The position numbers were made by a program, and so were the translations under genes. 64,000 bases of DNA from CALOBA01 sp942491465 (GTDB taxonomy: Bacteria > Pseudomonadota > Gammaproteobacteria > Chromatiales > Chromatiaceae), in assembly GCA_942491465.1 (NCBI GenBank), contig CALOBA010000081.1:1-64000 (forward strand), given 5' to 3'. The notes under the pieces were generated by a model. The model searched no databases and was not told the DNA's origin. It saw only the letters and a list, made by a program, of their open reading frames with translations. Shown here piece after piece: positions 1 to 7,914 of this stretch (position 1 is its first letter; each line of letters begins with the position of its first letter).

Positions 1-18
1 TGCTGCCGGGGCCACGCA

Positions 19-64
19 CCGCTGGAGCGGCGACGGACCCGTCACGACGCTGGAGCGTCGTGAC
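19..64. repeat. two hairpins with a shared TGGA loop
   Basis: Two adjacent perfect palindromes share the loop TGGA: CCGC-TGGA-GCGG (19-30) and GTCACGACGC-TGGA-GCGTCGTGAC, read as two 10-base arms (41-50 and 55-64). They resemble REP-type intergenic hairpins and lie just upstream of the first toxin-antitoxin module. Nothing coding is seen in bases 1-137. Confidence 0.6.
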
Positions 65-137
65 GATCAGGGATGCTCGACAATGGGGCTTGGCCGCGCT
101 AGGTTGGCGCCTTACCGAGATCTTACCGAGGTGCCTG

Positions 138-407
138 ATGCAAACCACAAGATTGTCGTCCAAGGGCCAGGTCGTGCTGCCGAAGGCGATCCGAGACGCC
201 CACGGCTGGTCGCCCGGCACCGAGTTGCTGATCGAGGACGGGCCGAACGGCGTGCTGTTGCGGCCCCGCCCCCGGGTGGCGCAGAGCGATCTCGATGCCG
301 TTGCCGGCTGCCTGCGCACGGATGCGGCACCGGCGCGCACGTTGGAGGAGATGGACGCGGCCGTCGCCGCCGAGGTGGGCCGGCGCCATGATCGCGGTCG
401 ATACTAA
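138..407 (+). CDS. AbrB/MazE-fold antitoxin (VapB-like)
   Basis: An 89-residue DNA-binding antitoxin of the AbrB/MazE swapped-hairpin family. The signature SSKGQVVLPKAIRDAHGW occupies about residues 6-23 and is followed by a typical GTELLIE strand. The ATG at 138 is preferred over an in-frame start at 60 because the fold begins there. The 3' end overlaps the PIN toxin gene by 20 bases, the usual sign of a translationally coupled pair. By family knowledge it should bind the toxin and autoregulate the operon. The C-terminal half (residues 50-89) is variable and probably wraps the toxin. Confidence 0.85.
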   Translation: MQTTRLSSKGQVVLPKAIRDAHGWSPGTELLIEDGPNGVLLRPRPRVAQSDLDAVAGCLRTDAAPARTLEEMDAAVAAEVGRRHDRGRY

Positions 408-810
408 CGTCCTGGTCCGGTTCTTGACCTGGGACGACCCGGAGCAGGCGGCGCAGGCCAAGGCCCTGCTCGGCGGCCAAGATGTCTTCGCCCCCAAGAC
501 CGTGCTGCTGGAAACCGAATGGGTGCTGCGAAGCCTGTACGGGCTGAGCGCATCGCAGATCGCCGCTGCGCTGCGCGGTGTCGTTGGTCTGCCCCGGCTG
601 CATTGCGAAGACCCGGACGCCGTGGTCATGGCGCTCGGCTATTTCGAGCAAGGTCTGGATTTTGCCGACGCGCTGCATCTGTCGAGCGCTCGCGCTACCC
701 TTAAGTTCGCGACCTTCGATCAACGTTTCCGCAAGCGCGACCAAGGCATCTGCCCCAGCGAGATCGCCGCCGTGGCGGACTTGGTGAACAACCCATCATC
801 GGACCCATGA
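388..810 (+). CDS. PIN-domain ribonuclease toxin (VapC-like)
   Basis: A 140-residue PIN-domain protein, expected to be a metal-dependent endoribonuclease toxin. The acidic active-site set is visible: D5 in IAVDTNVLVR, E42/E44 in LLETEWVL, D91 and D94 in LDFADALHL, and D111 in FATFDQRF. The ATG at 388 gives the canonical N-terminus; an upstream in-frame start would only add antitoxin-overlapping sequence. It overlaps the AbrB-type antitoxin gene by 20 bases. The length is normal for VapC and all catalytic residues are present, so the toxin looks functional. Confidence 0.9.
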   Translation: MIAVDTNVLVRFLTWDDPEQAAQAKALLGGQDVFAPKTVLLETEWVLRSLYGLSASQIAAALRGVVGLPRLHCEDPDAVVMALGYFEQGLDFADALHLSSARATLKFATFDQRFRKRDQGICPSEIAAVADLVNNPSSDP

Positions 811-866
811 CACCGCGCCCGCAGTGATGCGCGACACCCGACCCCGACCACCCGAGAGAGCCACCG

Positions 867-1082
867 ATGACCATCCATCCCCAGTTCCTCACCGACGCCG
901 ACGGCAAGCCCCTGTCGGTCCTGCTGCCGATCGAAGAGTACCGGACGCTCTTGAGCTGCGCGGAAGACAACGAGGATATTCAGGCAGCCGAATCGGCATT
1001 GAGAAAGATCAATTCCGGAGAAGAACGGCCGCTGACCCTGCGTGAGCTGGACGAGTACTTGGCCGATGACCTGGACCGTTGA
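867..1082 (+). CDS. Phd/YefM-type antitoxin
   Basis: A 71-residue small acidic protein opening MTIHPQFLTDADGKPLSVLL, followed by PIEEYRTLL. This matches the short Phd/YefM- or RelB-like antitoxins that pair with RelE toxins. The acidic C-terminus (TLRELDEYLADDLDR) is typical of a toxin-binding tail. It overlaps the following RelE-like gene by 17 bases. A likely ribosome site is the GAGAGAG run 9-15 bases upstream. The family assignment (Phd versus RelB) is uncertain; the role as antitoxin is inferred mainly from the partner. Confidence 0.75.
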   Translation: MTIHPQFLTDADGKPLSVLLPIEEYRTLLSCAEDNEDIQAAESALRKINSGEERPLTLRELDEYLADDLDR

Positions 1083-1317
1083 AGTCAGCCGCGACGCCGC
1101 CCGACAATTGCGACGCTTGGACCGCACCGCGCAGACCCGTATCCGTCGGTTCATGGGCGAACGGCTGGCAACGGATGAAGACCCGCGCCGGATCGAAGCC
1201 GCCCTGCAAGGATCGCTCGCGGGACTCTGGCGCTACCGCATCGGAGATTACCGTCTGATCTGCCGGATTGAGGACGCCGGGGTGCTTGCGCTGACCATGG
1301 TCACCGCCGGATGCTGA
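1066..1317 (+). CDS. RelE/ParE-type toxin, C-terminus apparently frameshifted
   Basis: An 83-residue RelE-fold mRNA interferase. The core MTWTVEVSRDAARQLRRLD and GLWRYRIGDYRLICRIED is intact. The ATG at 1066 starts inside the antitoxin gene. The family normally ends with a VGHRREVYR-like strand carrying residues needed for activity. Here the frame ends VTAGC at 1317, while the next reading frame encodes GHRRM at about 1290-1304, as if one base were missing near 1290. The alternative frame still lacks EVYR. The toxin is therefore probably inactive, unless the base is a sequencing error. Confidence 0.7.
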   Translation: MTWTVEVSRDAARQLRRLDRTAQTRIRRFMGERLATDEDPRRIEAALQGSLAGLWRYRIGDYRLICRIEDAGVLALTMVTAGC

Positions 1318-1339
1318 TCGGACGCCCAATCCTGCGGCT

Positions 1340-1532
1340 GACGGCGTGCTGCGGGTGCAGCCGGACACCGACTGCGGGGGGCCCGTAGAACCGATCGGTC
1401 ACTTGGCGAGCCGCAAGCGTTCAGGTGCCATATCCGCGATTATCTCTTGCTGCTCGCTGCCACCTTGCCCAAAGCGAACTCAATTCCTTGCGTCATCGAC
1501 GGCGTGCTGCGGTGTGTGCAGCCGAGACACCG
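1340..1532. repeat. imperfect direct repeat, two copies
   Basis: The segment GACGGCGTGCTGCGG...GTGCAGCCG...GACACCG occurs at 1340-1370 and again at 1498-1532, the second copy with four extra bases. No gene is evident in the 257 bases between the RelE-like gene and the pentapeptide gene. The repeat may be a duplicated remnant or a small intergenic element. Confidence 0.5.
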
Positions 1533-1574
1533 TATCCCTGACCACGACCGGGGCCTTCCGTGGAGTGAAGCACA

Positions 1575-1796
1575 ATGATGTATTTCTCCGGACAACGCTT
1601 GACGGGGCGGCGCTTTGCTGGCCAGGACTTGAGTGGCGTTCTGTTTTCAGGTGCCGATCTACGTGGGGTCTCGTTTCGCCGAGCAGACCTGAGCGCGGCC
1701 GATCTGCGGCAAGCACGTCTTGGGCGCGGTGGTATCCGATTATGGCCGTATCACTTGTATGAACTGAAGGGCCTTGATCATCGTTCCGGCCAGTAG
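1575..1796 (+). CDS. small pentapeptide-repeat protein
   Basis: A 73-residue protein whose residues 6-50 follow the A(D/N)LXX pentapeptide pattern: LTGRRFAGQDLSGVLFSGAD and then LRGVSFRRADLSAADLRQA. Such repeats fold into a right-handed quadrilateral beta-helix. With only about eight or nine repeats this is shorter than most family members, and the tail from residue 51 no longer fits the repeat, so it may be a truncated copy. The gene stands alone, with an IS91 relic immediately downstream. No specific function can be assigned. Confidence 0.6.
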   Translation: MMYFSGQRLTGRRFAGQDLSGVLFSGADLRGVSFRRADLSAADLRQARLGRGGIRLWPYHLYELKGLDHRSGQ

Positions 1797-1823
1797 GGTG
1801 GACGAACGATAGCGAAGTCCACC
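1797..1823. repeat. GGTGGAC/GTCCACC intergenic hairpin
   Basis: Inverted repeat GGTGGAC...GTCCACC with a 13-base loop, preceded by GTAG. It belongs to the same class as the GGTGGGTC/GACCCACC hairpin at 11582-11607. It sits between the pentapeptide gene and the IS91 relic and could act as a weak terminator or simply be a REP-like unit. Confidence 0.5.
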
Positions 1824-1827
1824 GGTC

Positions 1828-2317
1828 TCTGCGCCGCCGCTGGAGCTGATCGACCATCTCGCGGCGCTGATCCCGCCGCCCCGGCGGCATCGCCATCGCG
1901 GCGCGCTCGCGCCCAACGCGCCGCTGCGCGCCACTGCCATCGCCTTCGGCCGTGAGATGACGGAGGCAACAGACTCACCGACCGCGGCCGGTTCGCCGCC
2001 TCCAACGCCGGCCTCCAATGCCCGCTCCCCGGCGCGTTATCTCTGGGTCTCGCTGCCCTGATGGGATCAGGCCCCGGCTGTTCGAGTCGCTGCCCCTGGT
2101 CTGTCCCTGCGCAGACATGCGCCTGATTGCATTCATCACCGAGGCCGCGCCCGTCGAGCAGATCCTCACCCACATCGGTGAGCCACCGCGCCCGCCCCCG
2201 ATCTCGCCCGCCCGCGGACCGCCCGCCTAGGACGATGCTCCCGAGCCGATGCCGGACTGGGACCTCCTCCAACAGCCCGAGCCCGACTTCGAGTTCGATC
2301 AGCGCATCGCCTGGTAG
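1828..2317 (+). pseudogene. relic of an IS91-family transposase (C-terminal part)
   Basis: Three reading-frame pieces align in order with the end of IS91-family Y2 transposases. They are LELIDHLAALIPPPRRHRHR then GALAPNAPLRA (about 1840-1930), then FESLPLVC and MRLIAFITEAAPVEQILTHI then GEPPRPPPISPARGPP (about 2080-2226), and finally MPDWDLLQQPEPDFEFDQRI with AW and a stop (2249-2317). The pieces are out of frame and the middle is shortened, so the gene is dead. A second relic of the same tail occurs at 12660-12722, at the other end of the exported-protein island. The family call rests on recalled motifs. Bases 2318-2540 hold nothing recognisable. Confidence 0.75.
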
Positions 2318-2540
2318 CCGCCGTCTCCTGCGGGAGGCGGTGCCGAGCGCCTTCGTCTCGCCGCCGTCCGATTGGATTTCCTATCCGCGGAGTTGGATAT
2401 CCGCAACATCAAGCAACGCTGAATTCCGCGGCTCACCCTCGTTTCCAAGTGATTGTAAAAAATACGAAATCCGACTAAGTCAGTGCCATTCAGGCTAGAC
2501 CCCAGGATTGATGTTACGCCCGGTATGCGAGCCCAGCGGA

Positions 2541-2575
2541 CCCGCAATCGAAAGTATCTGCCCCGCGATCGAAAC
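2541..2575 (+). promoter_or_regulatory. tandem ATCGAAA site upstream of PEP-CTERM gene 1
   Basis: Two direct repeats, CGCAATCGAAAG and CGCGATCGAAAC, have their ATCGAAA cores at 2547-2553 and 2568-2574. The spacing is exactly 21 bp, two helical turns. The whole 35-bp block matches the block at 6902-6936 at 30 of 35 positions. Both lie upstream of PEP-CTERM genes, 66 and 139 bases before the chosen starts, and they flank a kinase and an AraC-type regulator. A role as operator is inferred; direct repeats at two-turn spacing suit an AraC-family dimer. Confidence 0.6.
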
Positions 2576-2600
2576 GTTGCCGACCGAAGATGGCGCACAA

Positions 2601-2615
2601 TGGCACTGGATGCCA
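2601..2615. promoter_or_regulatory. TGGCA-N5-TGCCA inverted repeat
   Basis: A perfect 5-base inverted repeat lies between the tandem ATCGAAA site and the start of PEP-CTERM gene 1. It could be a second regulator site. It is not a sigma-54 promoter, because the GG-to-GC spacing is 8 rather than 10. Confidence 0.25.
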
Positions 2616-2640
2616 CAAACACCCGGAAAAACCCAGCACA

Positions 2641-3280
2641 ATGAGATCCCTCCCTGTGAGACGCGCCAAGATTTCCCCCAAGATTCTGCGGTCGCTCTTG
2701 GTCGCGACCCTGCTGCCGCTTCCCATGGTCTCCGGTGCCGCACTGGACTACTCTCTGCCCACCGCCACCGAGAAGGAGATCGGCTTTTTCGGTCGCTGCG
2801 ACGACTGCGTCGGCACCGTCGGCGATGGTCAATATCAGGATGTCACCGGTCTGCTGAAGCTACAGAACTTCCAGGCCGACACCGCGATGGACCTGAGCAA
2901 TTTCGTCTCGTTCAGCTACAGCGGCTCCAGTATCCTGGAGCCCTTCACGGTGACCCACAGCGAGCTATCCTCGTCCGATGCGCCAATGTTCTCGGGCACC
3001 TTCACCGCCGCCGGGAGTGGCCACAGCTGGCGTCTTCTTCCGAGAGTTCTCGGTCACGCAGCTCAAACCCGGCCATCCGTTCACCAACGATTGCTCCCCA
3101 GTCTGCGGCTTCTATCTTGAAACAGACGGAAGCTGGGGCATAGGTGCTGCCGACGTCGGCGACGGGGCCAGTTTCGGCCCGGCGGAGACCCCGTTACCGC
3201 CGACCCTGGCCCTGTTCGGGATCGCGCTGGCAGGGCTGGGACTGTCGCGCAGGAGGGGGCCCAAGGTTTCCCGGCGCTGA
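2641..3280 (+). pseudogene. PEP-CTERM exported protein, broken by one base
   Basis: The first frame (2641 to about 3013) has a signal peptide (residues 1-30, LLVATLLPLPMVSGA) and a beta-rich region (VSFSYSGSSILEPFTVTHSE). The second frame (about 3014-3280) continues with VATAGVFFREFSVTQLKPG. It ends in a PEP-CTERM anchor: PLPPTLALFGIALAGLGLSR followed by an arginine-rich tail. Removing one G from the GGG at 3013-3015 joins the halves into one protein of about 212 residues, normal for the family. PEP-CTERM tails are recognised by exosortase and direct proteins to the cell surface or polysaccharide matrix. The gene ends 19 bases before the kinase gene, so the two may be cotranscribed. Confidence 0.75.
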
Positions 3281-3299
3281 ATATGCTCATCCCACCAGC

Positions 3300-5726
3300 G
3301 TGCATTTGAGACTGAGGTTGCCAGCGTCGGCCCTGGTGTTCTCGTGGGCCCTATTGTTTTTGCTCGGGTGCGGAGCCGTCGCCGAGGCAGAGCCATCCCT
3401 CGACCTGGAACTGACACCGGAGGAAGTGGCCTGGATTCGGACCAGGCCGGAGATTCGCGTCGGACGGGTGGGACAATGGCCGCCCTACGATTTCATTGAA
3501 GACGGCGAATCCACGGGCTTGTCCATCGAGTACATCGAGTTGCTGGCGAATGCGGTCGGTGTGCCCTTGCGCTTCGTCGACGACAGCTTCCCCAATCTCA
3601 TCGCGCGTTTCAAGCGCGGCGAAATCGATGTCATGCCCTCGTTCTTCAAGAATGAACAGCGAGAAGCCTATACGCTGTTCTCCAGTTCCTATCACACCCT
3701 GACAGTTGCCATTCTCAGGCGCAAGAAAGAGCCCTTACCCGAAGGTCGAGACGGGTCCTACCATCCGGTTGGTATTCAGGCCGGCAGTGGTCTGATTCCG
3801 TTGATCCGCAGGTCGAACCCGGAGTACAGGCTGGTCGAGTTTGAAAACTCCAGAGATATGATCGTCGCCTTGGCGACCGACCGACTGGAAGGAGTGGTCG
3901 GTAATCTGGCGCATTATTATTTTCTTTCGCGGGACTATGAGATCTTCGATCTTGAGGTTGAGCGTTATATCGATATCCCCGCCGACGGTCGCGGCTATAC
4001 CGAGCTGCATTTCGGCGTCAGGAAGGACTGGCCAATATTCCACGGAATTCTGGAAAAGGCCATGCAGCGCAACCCCGTCGACGAGCTCGAAGAAAAATGG
4101 ATGGATACGCGAATCCTCCATCCCATCGACTGGGACCCCATTGTCAAGGCCGCGCTGGCGATGGCCGCCCTGTTGCTCTTTCTCCTCTGGCACAACCGAG
4201 GGCTGCAATCCATGGTCGCCGCCAGAACCCGGGAGTTGGTCGCACTCAATACCTCCCTGGAAGGGCAGGTGGCGGCCAGAACCGCCGACCTGCGGAGCGC
4301 CTTGGACGATCTCACAGTCGCCAAGGACCGGGCCGAGCAGGCCAACGCGGCCAAGAACCGCTTCTTGGCCAAAATGAGCCACGAGCTTCGCTCGCCCCTG
4401 AACGCCATTCTCGGCTTCTCGCAGATCATGCAGGATGCCCCCCAGACCCCGCCGCAGCAACGCCGGCAGGCCGGTGCAATTCATCGTAACGGCGGCCATC
4501 TGCTCGCGCTGATCAACGACGTGCTCGACCTAGCGCAACTGGAGGCCGAGCGCATGGAGCTCCATCCCGAGGCCGTCGAACCCGGTGCCTTCGTCGATGA
4601 GGTCATGGAGACCCTGAGGCCCGAGGCCGAGCGCAAGGGGCTCGGTCTGCACTACAGACCGGCCGCCGGGCTTCCCGCATGGACCAGTGTCGACCCGATT
4701 CGGCTGCGTCAGGTCCTGATCAACCCCCTGACCAATGCCCTGAAATTCACCGAAAGAGGCCAAGTCTGCCTGACCCTGGAGCATGCGCAGGGCCGGCTCC
4801 GAATCGAGATCCAAGACACCGGTCCCGGCATCCCGGAAGACGCCCGAGCGGAGGTCTTCGAACCCTTTACCCAATTGGGCTCGAGCACCCACCGAGCAAC
4901 GGGCAGCGGGCTCGGGCTAGCCATCACACGGGAGATCCTGACGCGCATGGGCGGTCGCATTGCGCTGGACAGCGGCATGTCAGGGGGGACTCGGGTGCGC
5001 CTGGAGATCCCCGCCCCGGTGTTGGCGCAGGCACCGGAACAAGGGCCAGAAAGGGGGCTCGTCGCCAGCCGCATCCTTGGCTACCGTCGCGGTGCCGATG
5101 ATCGGCCGCTGCGCCTGCTTATCGTCGATGACATCGACGACAACCGGGCCCTGTTGCGACAGATGCTCGCCCCCTTGGGCTTCGCCATCGATGAGGCGCA
5201 GAGCGGTGAAGCGGGGCTGCGATTGGCGCAGCATCGGCGCCCCGATCTGGTCCTGATGGACCTCCGGCTCGCAGACCTGGACGGCCTGGCGGTGGCTCGA
5301 CGCATGCATCAGCTGCCGGGGCTCCGTAGCCTGCCCATCCTCATCGTTTCGGCGTCGGCCTCGGAGCAGCACCGTCGCGATGCGCGCGAGGCCGGTTGCA
5401 TTGGACTGCTGGCTAAACCCGTGGACCGCAACACCCTTCTGCGCGTCCTAGGTGCCAGCCTGGATCTCGTCTGGCGCTACGACGATGCCGTTACCGAGCT
5501 GCCCGAACAAAGCGCAGGGCGGGCGCTAGAGCACGCGGAGCGAGCGCTGCTTGCCGTGATGGTCGATAACGGCGAGGTCGATCGAATCCTTGCCCACCTG
5601 GAGGCCCTCACCCAGTCGAAGGACTGCCCCGAAGAGGCTTGGGAACTGCTGGCCCTGGTCCAGGATCTGGAGATAGACGAGTTGGAGCGACGGCTCACGC
5701 AGGCGCAGCCACCCCGAACCGACTGA
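3300..5726 (+). CDS. hybrid histidine kinase with periplasmic SBP_bac_3 sensor
   Basis: An 808-residue BvgS/EvgS-like sensor. Residues 1-32 are a signal or first membrane segment. Residues 38-275 are a periplasmic amino-acid-binding-type domain (SBP_bac_3; GRVGQWPPYDFIEDGESTGL). A membrane helix lies at about 281-297, followed by a coiled coil. HisKA has phospho-acceptor H361 in KMSHELRSPLN. HATPase_c has an N box near 475 (NPLTNALKF, with Pro where Leu is usual) and GSGLGLAI near 533. The receiver domain (604-715) has D654 and a conserved Lys near 705. The GTG at 3300 is chosen because it opens the signal peptide. It probably phosphorylates the regulator at 5971 after sensing a small solute. 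Confidence 0.88.
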   Translation: MHLRLRLPASALVFSWALLFLLGCGAVAEAEPSLDLELTPEEVAWIRTRPEIRVGRVGQWPPYDFIEDGESTGLSIEYIELLANAVGVPLRFVDDSFPNLIARFKRGEIDVMPSFFKNEQREAYTLFSSSYHTLTVAILRRKKEPLPEGRDGSYHPVGIQAGSGLIPLIRRSNPEYRLVEFENSRDMIVALATDRLEGVVGNLAHYYFLSRDYEIFDLEVERYIDIPADGRGYTELHFGVRKDWPIFHGILEKAMQRNPVDELEEKWMDTRILHPIDWDPIVKAALAMAALLLFLLWHNRGLQSMVAARTRELVALNTSLEGQVAARTADLRSALDDLTVAKDRAEQANAAKNRFLAKMSHELRSPLNAILGFSQIMQDAPQTPPQQRRQAGAIHRNGGHLLALINDVLDLAQLEAERMELHPEAVEPGAFVDEVMETLRPEAERKGLGLHYRPAAGLPAWTSVDPIRLRQVLINPLTNALKFTERGQVCLTLEHAQGRLRIEIQDTGPGIPEDARAEVFEPFTQLGSSTHRATGSGLGLAITREILTRMGGRIALDSGMSGGTRVRLEIPAPVLAQAPEQGPERGLVASRILGYRRGADDRPLRLLIVDDIDDNRALLRQMLAPLGFAIDEAQSGEAGLRLAQHRRPDLVLMDLRLADLDGLAVARRMHQLPGLRSLPILIVSASASEQHRRDAREAGCIGLLAKPVDRNTLLRVLGASLDLVWRYDDAVTELPEQSAGRALEHAERALLAVMVDNGEVDRILAHLEALTQSKDCPEEAWELLALVQDLEIDELERRLTQAQPPRTD

Positions 5727-5970
5727 TGCCGAACGCACGGAATTCTGTGCAAAAATCCCCTGCGGCTCCAAAACTCCAGAATTCGTAGGTCGTATTCGCG
5801 ATATCGTGGTCCAATAACCAGCGGGCGCGTATCGCCGGGTTAGGCTGCGCCAACCCGACCTGCACCGAAGTCCTTCACCGTCGCAGAGCGCTAATCGCCA
5901 TGTTGTACCCCATCCAGAGACAACAGCCCGCCGACCGGTCTGCATTTGCCCCGGGAGAAGGTATCCAATA

Positions 5971-6837
5971 GTGTCCGTCTCGGGCCAACGTCCAGACAGC
6001 GAGCCCCAACGCCAGCGCGTCCTGCTCGTCGATGACGAGCCAGCCGTCGCTAAGATCGTCTGGAGCGCCCTGGCGGATTACGGCCTCGAACTCATCCTCG
6101 CCACCGGCGGAGACAGGGCGCTGCGGCTGGCTAGGCGAGCCACCCCGGACCTGATTCTGCTGGATCTGCGCATGCCCGGCATGGACGGCCTGGAGGTCTG
6201 CCGCCGGCTCAAGTCCGACCCGGCGACCGACGCCATCCCCGTCATCTTCTTCAGCGGCTGCGACGCCCTGGACGAGAAGCTCGAGGCGTTCCGGCTCGGC
6301 GCCCTCGATTACATCACCAAGCCCGTGGATCAGCGTGAACTGCTGGCCCGGGTCATACTGCAGCTGGGCCAGCGCATGCGCCTGGAATGCCTGCAGCGAC
6401 GCCTGGAGATCGGGGAGCTGCGGGCCGCAACGGCAGCGGGTCCGGCGGCCGATGCCAGCGAGGCCGAGCCGCCCGCAAGCCCGTCAGCCGAACACACCCT
6501 GCCCAAGGAACGGGTGCGCAGGCTCAGGCAGGCTCGCGAACAGCTCGAAACCTGCCTCAGCACCACACCGACCCTCGATGACTTGGCCAATCTGGTCGGC
6601 CTCAGCCGCAAGCGACTCTCCACGGACTTCCAGACCCTGTACGGCATGACCGTCTTCGAATGGCTGCGCGAACAGCGCATGCGCCGCGCCGCCGAGCTGC
6701 TGTTGACCACCGACCTGCCGGTGGCCGTGATCGCCGACCGGGTCGGCATGGGCAGTGCCGCCTACTTCGCCACCGCCTTCAAGCAGCGCTTCGCGCTCAC
6801 GCCCCGCCAGTTCCGCCTCTCGGCGACCTTGGCCTAA
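5971..6837 (+). CDS. response regulator with AraC-type DNA-binding domain
   Basis: A 288-residue protein. The N-terminal receiver has acidic D21/D22, phospho-acceptor D65 in ILLDLRMPGMDG, S95 and K117. A variable linker (140-180) leads to an AraC/XylS double helix-turn-helix (about 190-285; LDDLANLVGLSRKRLSTDFQ, and VAVIADRVGMGSAAYFATAF). The GTG start at 5971 is backed by a GGGAGAAGG ribosome site. It is the obvious partner of the hybrid kinase upstream and of the 21-bp-spaced ATCGAAA sites at 2541 and 6902. The 244 bases between the two genes hold no coding sequence I can recognise. Confidence 0.88.
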   Translation: MSVSGQRPDSEPQRQRVLLVDDEPAVAKIVWSALADYGLELILATGGDRALRLARRATPDLILLDLRMPGMDGLEVCRRLKSDPATDAIPVIFFSGCDALDEKLEAFRLGALDYITKPVDQRELLARVILQLGQRMRLECLQRRLEIGELRAATAAGPAADASEAEPPASPSAEHTLPKERVRRLRQAREQLETCLSTTPTLDDLANLVGLSRKRLSTDFQTLYGMTVFEWLREQRMRRAAELLLTTDLPVAVIADRVGMGSAAYFATAFKQRFALTPRQFRLSATLA

Positions 6838-6901
6838 GGCGATTTCTGTCAATCGCCTAAGCCGGACAGCCGCGTTCGTTCGGTTCGGCGTCGGCCCCGG
6901 C

Positions 6902-6936
6902 CCCGCGATCGAAAGCATCCGGCCCGTGATCGAAAC
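6902..6936 (+). promoter_or_regulatory. tandem ATCGAAA site upstream of PEP-CTERM gene 2
   Basis: Two direct repeats, CGCGATCGAAAG and CGTGATCGAAAC, have cores at 6908-6914 and 6929-6935, again 21 bp apart. The 35-bp block differs from the copy at 2541-2575 at five positions only. It lies in the 237-base gap between the AraC-type regulator gene and the next PEP-CTERM gene. It is a candidate operator for that regulator. Confidence 0.6.
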
Positions 6937-7074
6937 ACACCCTCCTGAAACGCTGAAATAATTCCGCCGGCGTCAGACTCTGAAACCCGCCTGGATGAGA
7001 CCGCAAGCCGCGGGGCTTCGATGTCGACCTCAGATCAACTCACCCACGGTTCCGCTCCAAAGAGGAAAACGCTC

Positions 7075-7659
7075 ATGACCCGACTGCCCAAGACACTACG
7101 CTGCCTCATCGCCGTGCCCGCTCTGCTCCTGGCCTGGCATTCCTCGCACGCGGCCCTGGTCACCTACGACGCCGGAAATCAGCTGCAGTCCATTACCGAT
7201 CTGACCATCACCACCTATGGGGACTTTGACGTCACCTTCAGCTCTCAGTCCTTCGACAGCATCTGGGGCGGGATAGCATCTCCTTCGCCCGAACCCGAGT
7301 TTTGGGGTAACAACCAGGGAGCCATCGACGCCAGGGGTGCGATGCAAGCGGCAGTGGCTGCATCTCTGCCAGCCGGTAACCCCAGTTTGCAGTACGTCTT
7401 CCTGCCGCGCGGAACGGCTTTCGGGTTTGTTGATGTCACTGCCTTCAGCTATGACTCGACCCAAACGATCACAGGAGGGACCGGCTTGGTGTCCGCCAGC
7501 AACTCACCTCCGCAGTACGAAAGCGCCCGGCAGGGTGTCTGGGCCATCGTTGCTCCCGCCGGTGGGACTGTGCCGACACCCTCGACCTTGTTACTGGCCG
7601 CGCCCTTGCTCGGCGCTCTAATCACCGCCCGGCGGCGTCGGAAAACCTCCCTCTCTTGA
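7075..7659 (+). CDS. PEP-CTERM exported protein
   Basis: A 194-residue secreted protein with a signal peptide (1-25, LLLAWHSSHA) and a beta-rich central region (ALVTYDAGNQLQSITDLTIT). Its C-terminal sorting tail is VPTPSTLLLAAPLLGALITA followed by RRRRK, the PEP-CTERM layout of short motif, membrane helix and arginine cluster. The ATG at 7075 is chosen because an AAGAGGAAA ribosome site precedes it and the signal peptide starts there; an in-frame start at 7021 also exists. The tandem ATCGAAA site lies 139 bases upstream. The mature domain is not recognised; export and exosortase processing are inferred from the tail. Confidence 0.8.
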   Translation: MTRLPKTLRCLIAVPALLLAWHSSHAALVTYDAGNQLQSITDLTITTYGDFDVTFSSQSFDSIWGGIASPSPEPEFWGNNQGAIDARGAMQAAVAASLPAGNPSLQYVFLPRGTAFGFVDVTAFSYDSTQTITGGTGLVSASNSPPQYESARQGVWAIVAPAGGTVPTPSTLLLAAPLLGALITARRRRKTSLS

Positions 7660-7914
7660 TCGCACCGGCGCTTCAGCACTGAGGTGGTGGCCCGCGGCGC
7701 TCCCGCGCCGCGCCTTCAGCACTGTATCGCCCGTCCGTTCGGTGATCTTCCGGGCACGGCAGAAGCTGCGTGACAAGGCGTGGAAATGATTCTGCTGGAA
7801 ACCAACACTCGACTCCGAGCAGTGCTACCGGCCTAGTGCGACAGGCCCCTCATCAAGGCAGACGGCCCGCCCCCAGACGGCCGCTCATCACCGACATCGT
7901 CCGGAGGAGTTTCC

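Noticed and set aside
2601..2614. Sigma-54 promoter (TGGCAC...GC) before PEP-CTERM gene 1
   Set aside because: Only 8 bases separate GG and GC instead of the required 10, and no TTGC box is present.
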